From NCBI GenBank assembly GCA_019671005.1, contig CM033745.1, forward strand, positions 39,601,834 through 39,665,833: 64,000 bases of DNA. Direction: 5' to 3'. Positions 56,913 through 64,000 of this stretch are shown one piece after another. Each line of letters opens with the position of its first letter. Position 1 is the stretch's first letter. Position numbers and translations under genes: made by a program. The notes below the pieces were generated by a model, which ran no database searches, was not told the DNA's origin, and worked only from the letters and a program-made list of their open reading frames with translations. The stretch comes from Hibiscus mutabilis (lineage: Eukaryota; Streptophyta; Magnoliopsida; Malvales; Malvaceae).

Positions 56913-58134
56913 TAAAATACATAAATTATCACTCAATTATTTTTCACTCCTATTTTAGTTACTTAACTTTTAAAAATTTTAATATACTAACTGCACTTTC
57001 AAATTACTCATATTTTACTCACTATAAATTATTTTATTATATTTTTTATAGTTTGACATTTTTATTATTATTAAATATAATAATAATTTAAAATAAAAAA
57101 ATCGTATTTTTTATTTTAATAAAATAAAATAAATTTAAAATAAAAAAATCAAAAATTATATATAAACCCTAATCTCAAATTATAATCCCAATACATAAAC
57201 CCAAAACTCTCCCCTCCTTCTCCGGCTACACCTTCAGCGGCCGGACTTTGAAGAGCAAAAGATCCAAATGACGGATCCAAACCTGAAATCTACAATAATT
57301 TGTTCTTCTTATGCTAAGCTCGGTGCTAGGTTCACCCAAAAACTGTAGCTGATTTATGTTTTCCTTGTATTACTGTAAATCATTTGTGAGTAGCTTGTGG
57401 GTGTTGTGTATATGACAGAAAGTCATTCTTTCTCCAAACATTATAAGTCTCCGAATACATGATGGCTTGTTGTAATATTTGCAGCTTTTTCTTGTCAATT
57501 TGTTTATCAAATTTGGCAGCAGAAAACAAAATGATTTTGTTAGTTTTCCATTATTTTAAGAATGTGTTTCACTCTGCAATGGTATTTTTGTTGTTGTTTC
57601 TTTTCCTCCTTTTATTGTTATTTTCTAGAATGTGCATTGCTTTTTGATTTTTCGGTAGATTGTAGAAATTAGAAAAAAATCTGGTGAAGAACAGAACATA
57701 TTTTAAAAGTTGAATGAATGGGTTTATTTTTCTCCCTAATTTGGGAATTCAAAGCCTTATGATTCTAAAAGCTGAACCGAACATACCGCGTAAGCCTGAA
57801 CGGTGAATGTCCGATCGGTGAGAGTGTGGTTGAAGAAGAAGGAAAGAGTTTAGGGGTTTATGGATTGAGATTATAGTTTGGGATCGGGATTTAGGGTTTG
57901 AGATAATAAAATTTTTATTTTGTTTTTATTTAATAATAATAAAATATAATTTTATTTTTAATTTTTTATATTTAATAATAATAAATATCAAGTCATTAGA
58001 AAATAATAATAAAATAATTTAAAGTGATTAAAATATGAGCAATCTGAAAGTTCAGTTAGTAAATTAAAAATTTTAAAAGTTGAATGACCAAAATTAGACT
58101 TAGAAGATAGTTGAATGATAATTTATGTATTTTA
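56913..58134. mobile_element. TIR element of about 1.2 kb with 330-bp arms
   Basis: Ends are taaaatacataaattatc and its complement. Inverted similarity continues inwards to about 57250 and from about 57785 (ataaacccaaaactctcc-like versus gagtttaggggtttatgg). The centre (57250-57785) differs on the two sides and might be captured DNA; it includes a 62-codon frame without a domain (57459-57647). I could not fix a TSD. Confidence 0.65.
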
Positions 58135-58293
58135 TCATTTTTACTTAAATGGTAAGAATTTATGTTGGCTGCATTTTTATCGTATCGTACCATAAGAGTG
58201 TCGCATTTTAGCCATGCCCATGTAATCGGTTGTTTTTGTATTTATTAAAAATCTTTCTACTAATCTAAAAATTCACTTTTATCATATATTAAA

Positions 58294-59650
58294 GGCTTAA
58301 ATAATAAATAAGTATTTAATGTATATCAACTTTTTATTTAGGTATTTAAAGTATTTTTTGGTCAAAAAAATTACTTAAAATATATTTTTTTGGTCAAAAT
58401 AAGTACCTAATTTTTTGGCTTAATAAGGAAATAGGTGCCTAAACTATGCTTTATTTAGGTATTTAAAGTATTTTTTTGGTCAAAACAATTACTTAAAATA
58501 TACTTATTGGTCAAAATAAGTACCTAATTTTTTGGCTTAATAGGGAAATCGGTGCCTAAATTATGCCCTTTTTTCCAGTTAGGTACCCAAACTATTTTTT
58601 GGGTCAAATAGGTGCCTAATGTTTCATTATGTGATCTATTCAAGGTTCTTCGTTAATTCTCGCCGTTAAAGGACACGTGTCATCTCCTGAAAATTTCAAA
58701 ATTATATTAAAAATAAATAAAATTAATAAAGAAATAAAAATATATCCTGAAATTTTCAAATATTCCCAAAATAATCCCTAAACCCCCAAATCTGACCACA
58801 CCCGTCGGCGCTGGTCGCATTACCAGCGATGGAATGAAGCACCCTTCCTCGCCGAACAATCCACACGTCGTTCGTTGTCCGTCATGCTATCATTTGTCAC
58901 GAATCATTCGAAGGAACCATTCGACAATTTTAGTGTTTCGCATGGCGTCAGTTGATTTCTGGCGACGGGGTGGTAGGAGAAATGGTCGTGATGGTCAAGA
59001 GACGTGGCAATCGGCGGTAGAATCTGCCCAAATCGGGATTTAAGTTTTGGGGAGTTAGGGATTTTGGAATTTGGGGTTGTTTTGTGAAATCTGGAAAACT
59101 TAGTTTTTTCTGAAAATTTATGTAATTTTATTTATTTTGAATATAATTTTGAAATTTTTAAGAGATGACACGTGTCCTTTTAACGGTGGGAATTAACGAA
59201 GAACCTTAAATAGGTCACGAAATAAAACATTAGGCACTTATTTGGCCCAAAATATAGTTTGGGCACCTAACTGGAAAAAAGGCATAGTTTGGGCACCTAT
59301 TTGATGGTTAAGCCTCTTTTCTTTTCTTTTTTATCAAAATAGGCACCTAAAGTATTTTTTGGATAAAGTATATACCTAAAGTGTATATATATATTCATAT
59401 AAGTTCTTAATGTTGACATGTGACATTGATTAAAAAATACATTAGATACCTATTTTGACAAAAAAAATATACTTTAGGTATCTACTTTGATGAAAAAATA
59501 TTTTAGGTACCTATTTTGACAAAAAAATACACCTTAGGTACTTAATTTGACCAAAAATATACTTTAGGTACTTATTTTAACCAAAAAAACAATTTAGTTG
59601 TTTAAATAAAAAAGTTGGTATACTTTCGGTACTTATTTGTGATATAAGCC
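58294..59650. mobile_element. MULE-type MITE with ggctta ends, containing a second one
   Basis: The ends are ggcttaaataataaataag and the complement of cttatttgtgatataagcc. Flanking 9-mers tatattaaa (58285-58293) and tatattgta (59651-59659) match in seven of nine. The arms are built of repeated aagtacctaa(a)tttt / ttggtcaaaa modules, with a 117-bp tandem duplication (58417-58650). Confidence 0.6.
58534..59314. mobile_element. Inner TIR element with GC-rich core
   Basis: Arms of about 260 bp share ataggtgcc(t/c)aaactatgcc, ggttcttcgttaattc and gacacgtgtcatctc. The core at 58795-59040 is clearly GC-richer. A 69-codon plus frame there (58834-59043) has no domain I know and may be a captured fragment. 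Confidence 0.65.
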
Positions 59651-59659
59651 TATATTGTA

Positions 59660-60011
59660 GGCTTAAATAAAAAAAAGTTCTTGAACAGTTTTTTTTTACT
59701 TTTAGTCCATAAATTACTTTTTTTTTCAAAATAAATACCTAAACTAATATTTTTAACCACTTTAAGTACCTAAATTATTTTTTACTCAAGTATCGAAACT
59801 ATATTTTTTTTTTTGCTTTTTTAATCACCAAACTATCTTTTTGATTAAAAATTACCTAAATCTTTGTGACATGTCAACGTCTAATTGGTCAAAATATTTT
59901 TTAACTTAAATAGCAACCGGATTTAAAATGGTCAAAAATAATAGTTTAGATACTTGTTTTGACTAAAAGTAAATAAAGGGTATAGTTTAGGGGTAATTTC
60001 TCATATAAGCC
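59660..60011. mobile_element. Adjacent MITE sharing ggctta ends
   Basis: It starts ggcttaaataaaa and ends with the complement, tataagcc. Flanking 9-mers tatattgta (59651-59659) and tatattata (60012-60020) match in eight of nine. Internal modules again resemble aagtacctaaattattt. The boundary 9-mer is shared with the element on its left. Confidence 0.55.
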
Positions 60012-60020
60012 TATATTATA

Positions 60021-61780
60021 TATCAAAATATTTTTAAACTATTTTGATTTATGTACATTTGAAAAGTTAACCTTTTAGTCTAAATTATTAAAATTATTGT
60101 TAGTTGACTTAAATAATTTGGTTTAAACACTCTTAGGTCTACTCAATTTTGAATTCAAGCATATTAATATCGCTCACAAATAATATATATATATATTGTG
60201 AATTTTTACATGAAAATTTTAATCACTTATGAATTCTAAATACAAAATTTATTCTTATTCTAACTTCAAACTTTGGAGTCTTCGATTACAATAATATTAC
60301 AATTACAAGTTAAAATATAAAAAAAAATATTTAAGATGTGTAATTGAAAAAAATATACATTAAATTTTTTTAGAACTTTTAGATTTGAAACGAGGGTAAA
60401 GATTTAATTAAAAAGGATGATACAAAAATCATAAAAACTAATTGACATTTCATAAAAAAATTCAAAATTATGAAAAATATATTATAAAATATTTTATTTT
60501 ATTTTATTTAAAAAATTATTTAATTACAGTTGGACATATGTCATGCACTCATAAAAAAGGCAAACATCATTATAGATTGTTCTTATTTATTCACTTTTAA
60601 AATGTACAATGATAAATTATTCTCCTTTTTTAGAGGGATCGATTTTTTTACTTTTAAATTTGACAAAGACTTAAAAAGTGTTTAAACTAAAATATTTAAA
60701 AAGGCTAATTATGACTAATTTTTTTAGACCAAAATATTTATTTTTTTCTAGCATACAAACACTGAGATGTGTCTTTTTATTATAGAATGATTAAAATAAA
60801 TGTTTAAATGTACCATAAAGGCTAAAATATTTTTTATAATGCTTAATGGCCTATTTGGCCCAAAAGTATACACAAAATACTGAACTGCCTCCTAAAATAT
60901 TTTTTTGACGTTTTGCCCCCTGAACTAAAAATTGTGACTTCCGTTAGTCCCTCTTATCTAATGTTCGTTTAAATTTTGTTTGGCCCAATTAAATCGTGCC
61001 ACGTGGCTCTTTTGACCAAAGAAATTGACCAAGTTTAATAAAAATGGGTAAATAGCATGGTTAGTCTCTCAAATTTTATATTTATTCAATCTAGCCCCTA
61101 AAATTTTTTAACTCGGAATTCATTTCATCTTATTCTCCAACTTTAGACCACTGTTTATTCATTTAAAACCCTATTTTCAATATCATCTCTTTCCACTTCA
61201 TCGGCATCTTCACCTCAAACCCCATTTTCAAACTGTCAAATCTTTTTCCTTGCTTCTGCAAGTATGGCCTCAACATCAGCAGGACCACTGTAGCTGGTGT
61301 TTATGCCATTGCAATTAATAACTTGATTTCTTGAAGCTGATTTCATGTTCTTGTGATTAATTATTATACATATATTTCTACACAAGCTCAACCTGTGGTG
61401 CAAAATATGTGATTATTATGAAGCAAAGAACGCGACTATTATGAAGCTCGGTTCTACTTCAACTTATTGCCCGCGGGAACTTAGCTATTAATAAAGCAAA
61501 GAATGTGGCTATTATGAAACAACTCGTGGTGTAAAAAAACCTGGTGGTGAAGGAGTATTTTAGGCTAATGAGAATCCAAGGTTGGGTAAATTGCAGGCTA
61601 ATGAGAAGGAGTATTTCAGTGGCAGCATTGTGGAGTTCGTCAACTCTGAGAAACGAGAATCGGTGCTAAAAAATCCAATTCTTACAATGAAGAAAGGTGA
61701 TATTCATTTGATTTTATTTTAGTATCCTATGCTAATCTCAGATATATTAAAGTTGAAGAGTGATATTCATAGCTAGGTAC
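60021..61780. other. AT-rich spacer with a lone MITE arm and a possible gene fragment
   Basis: 60845-61040 resembles one arm of a MULE-type MITE (ccccctgaactaaaaattgt, gccacgtggc) without a partner. 61262-61720 has short coding-like pieces (MASTSAGPL near 61265; KEYFSGSIVEF near 61609) without a continuous frame. I do not recognise a protein. Confidence 0.35.
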
Positions 61781-62418
61781 ACTACAAAAAAATGTGATTT
61801 TTGAGGGACTTTATGACGAAAATTACGAGAGAATTTAGTTTTAGTAACGAAATTTTCGAGGGAAAAGAGGGGTCACAAAAATGTTGGTCAAAAATAATAT
61901 TTCCGAGGAAATAAAATAATCCGTCAGAAGTTTTGTGACAGAAATCCGTCAGTAAACATTTAAAATTCGTCGGAAAATTTTATATATAAAATGTCTTGTT
62001 TTATGTTACCGACGGATTACATTTATTCCCTCGAAAAAGACAAGTTATTGACGGGACATTTAAAATCCATCAGAAAATTGTACATATAAAATATCATATT
62101 TTGTGTTACCGAAGGATTACATCTTTTCCGTCATTTTTTTAATTTTCAAGGGATTATATCTATTCCGTCGGAATTTAAATCCCAAATTTTAAAAAAGGAG
62201 GGGGAAATTTCTTGGGATTCCTACCCGATTTTTTTCATTCCCTCCAAAATATGATTTTAGTTTTCGAGGGATTACATATATTACGTCGAAAATTTAAATA
62301 TTAAATTTAAAAAAGGGGAAATTTCCCGAGATTCCTACCTAATTTTTTTTATTCCCTCCAAACCTTGCTTCTTACGAGCCTCACAAATTTGTATGCAGGT
62401 TCATAAGACTCATTCACT

Positions 62419-62422
<4 letters not shown>

Positions 62423-62478
<56 letters not shown>
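62423..62478. repeat. (TA)n(TG)n microsatellite
   Basis: About 23 TA units are followed by five TG units. Confidence 0.9.
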
Positions 62479-63205
62479 AGATTAAATTGCACCATACAAA
62501 ACGGAAAGACTAAACTGAGCTATCAAACATCAACACACAAAATAAATTTGAGATATCAGCACTGTTAGGAAACCAACAGCCCCAACAAACAACACTAAAC
62601 ACAACGGCCTATGAATCAATTTACACATGCTGAATTCACGATCACACACTCATATTACCAAAACGGATGCAATTTAATTCCAACTTAAACTCACAACCAA
62701 CCCTTGGGAAGCTCTTGTCTGTTCATACCACCCTTAGTAAGACAATCGACCATCCCGAACCTTCCTTCCCGTTTCCACTAGCATTATAAATGAAATAAAT
62801 TAGCATAACAATGAAATTAAAAGAAAAGGAAGAATTGCTTGAATTTATCTCCTTAATTATATTACAAGCAGAACATTAATGTACAAAGCAAAACACAAAA
62901 TAACCTTAGATAATAAAAACAATAACAGGAAATATTGAAAATAGATATAATCCATTGGCTTAATCAAACCTCACTGCTGATTTAGTCTTCTTATAAGAGC
63001 AGATTTTAGGCCTTCTTCGGTTCTCAATCTACCGGGAACCCTTGCTTTGAATATAAGAAGGGGTGAAATGAGGAAAAAGAAATGAGAGAAAAATAAATTT
63101 AGAAAGGTTTAAATAGGAAAAATTGGGGGTAGAAAGCAAATATATTTGAAATTTTATATTTAAAGGGCGGGAAATTAAAGTGGATGAATGTGTGCAGCTC
63201 TAAAA

Positions 63206-63267
63206 TTTGTGATGGAATACGTAGATCTGTCAGAAATTTGTTACGGATCCACATATTCCATCACAAA
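63206..63267. repeat. Perfect 14-bp inverted repeat
   Basis: tttgtgatggaata at 63206-63219 pairs with tattccatcacaaa at 63254-63267 across a 34-bp loop that contains a second weak complement (gtcagaaatttgttacgg). It resembles subterminal modules of the CACTA element. Confidence 0.6.
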
Positions 63268-63718
63268 CTTGAATCATTATTTATATTTTTCACTTTGAAT
63301 TGTTGTTTTTTTTTCTTTAAGTGTAGAACTTTAGCTATTAGTGAATTTCATAGTTTTTTATTGATCGGTTGATTATCATGATCTTCAAGATTTTGATATT
63401 TCATACATTTTGCTCTATTTTTTTTCGTTTTTAGATAATCGGTGAAAAAGATGTTAGGTTTCAAAGTTTTATTAGAAATAATCATAACAAGGATATTTGT
63501 TACAACAATCCATGTCCCAGTTCTATATATTTGCATAAGTACTAGTTAGTAAGATCAGTTATTGCTTTATTGTACTAGTAAGGGTTAGCATTTGAGGTTT
63601 TACTCCTCTATGTAATGTGTCAAGATCCAATTTCAACATTCTTTAATTCCAAATTTTCGATAATGTTCATACACATGAAGTAAAAATTAGAAACCTAAGA
63701 ACAAAAATCATATAATAT

Positions 63719-63901
63719 TCAAGACTTATTTTCTCCATTGCGTTGTTGTGGTGTTGGAGGAATCGGATAATAAGCTTCTTCCTGACTGTTAGGTAGCTGG
63801 ACAAACGAAGTGCCTCCTATACACATTTGTGATGTATGTGAAGGTACCAAAGGTGTGCTACCTCTCGGTGGATATGTCGTTTGTGAGTGCAAAGGTGTCA
63901 A
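63719..63901 (-). CDS. Possible C-terminal exon of an unknown Pro/Ser/Gln-rich protein
   Basis: The minus frame of 60 codons ends at a stop at 63719 and is rich in Pro, Ser, Thr and Gln (PPRGSTPLVPSHTS, PIPPTPQQRNGENK). It stays open in this frame some way to the right but meets a stop near 63940, so an intron or decay must lie there. Low-complexity tails like this occur in CACTA-encoded proteins, which fits its place, but no conserved domain is visible. It could also be chance. Confidence 0.2.
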   Translation of the reverse strand: MTPLHSQTTYPPRGSTPLVPSHTSQMCIGGTSFVQLPNSQEEAYYPIPPTPQQRNGENKS

Positions 63902-64000
63902 GGTGCCAGCAGAGTCTGTGAAGGTTGGACGTATTTGAGGCTATATGCCACTGAACCGTGGATAAAGAGCAGAATGATGCATCGGTGGGTAGAAACCTAA

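Larger units (their letters stand above)
61781..64000. mobile_element. Start of a CACTA (En/Spm) element, other end not seen
   Basis: It starts cactacaaaaaaatgtgatt, the typical CACTA TIR. Subterminal DNA to about 62390 has repeated cgacggattacat and ttccctcg / ccgtcgg modules in both senses, as CACTA ends do. I see no closing ttttgtagtg in the window, so it probably runs past 64000. 62480-63700 includes AT-rich DNA and a short hairpin. The transposase itself is not recognisable here. Confidence 0.6.

Overview
This 64 kb window is repeat-dominated plant nuclear DNA. AT-rich spacers, tRNA-derived SINEs, MULE-type MITEs, a CACTA end, and Ty3 (chromodomain/Tekay-like) and Ty1 (copia/Sirevirus-like) elements together point to a eudicot with a medium or large genome. 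A Malvales-like plant is possible from the look of the LTRs, but I cannot prove it. I saw no rRNA, tRNA, organellar or bacterial genes. The only clearly intact protein gene is a single-exon secreted leucine-rich-repeat (LRR) protein on the minus strand at 54692-56134.

Layout, left to right. 1-518 is the end of an LTR. 519-3330 is an old gene neighbourhood holding a broken relic of an SMC-hinge protein (DMS3/GMI1 type) behind two similar TATA-bearing segments. A Ty3-type solo LTR (3427-6114) interrupts this neighbourhood. 8968-10224 is a terminal-inverted-repeat (TIR) element with a LINE tail nested in it. 11207-11662 is a MITE; 12143 and 13320 are the starts of two SINEs. 14055-17598 is a second solo LTR with a perfect 5-bp target-site duplication (TSD). 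From 19908 to 24965 a copia pol relic is split by an LTR-like element that is itself split by a short Sirevirus-like element (21954-24491). From 28370 to 39340 another copia relic is split by an almost complete Tekay-like Ty3 element (28652-38390, TSD gaaaa). From about 39341 to 49676 a plus-strand, gag-only Sirevirus-like relic is split twice: by a minus-strand, gag-only element of the same kind (39479-43830, TSD aaaat) and by a solo LTR inside its 3' LTR (45858-49542, TSD agtag). 50215-52210 is a truncated L1-type LINE. 52501-54444 is a 1.9 kb near-perfect palindrome with 9-bp TSDs and a smaller MITE nested in one arm. After the LRR gene come several stacked TIR elements (56480-60011). From 61781 a CACTA element begins and runs towards or past the window end.

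The DNA reads as a stratified record of insertions. By nesting, the copia relics are oldest, the Sirevirus-like and Tekay elements younger, and the solo LTRs show repeated LTR-LTR recombination. The most interesting pattern is a palindromic 10-mer, GTAYCGRTAC. I found it by eye 27 times, always inside LTRs or LTR-proximal DNA, and in both Ty3 and Ty1 superfamilies. The second is a gag-only Sirevirus-like lineage: two copies end gag with the same motif series and stop, and both go on to non-coding DNA and a polypurine tract with no pol.

All boundaries were read by eye. Family names rest on motif recognition, not database searches.
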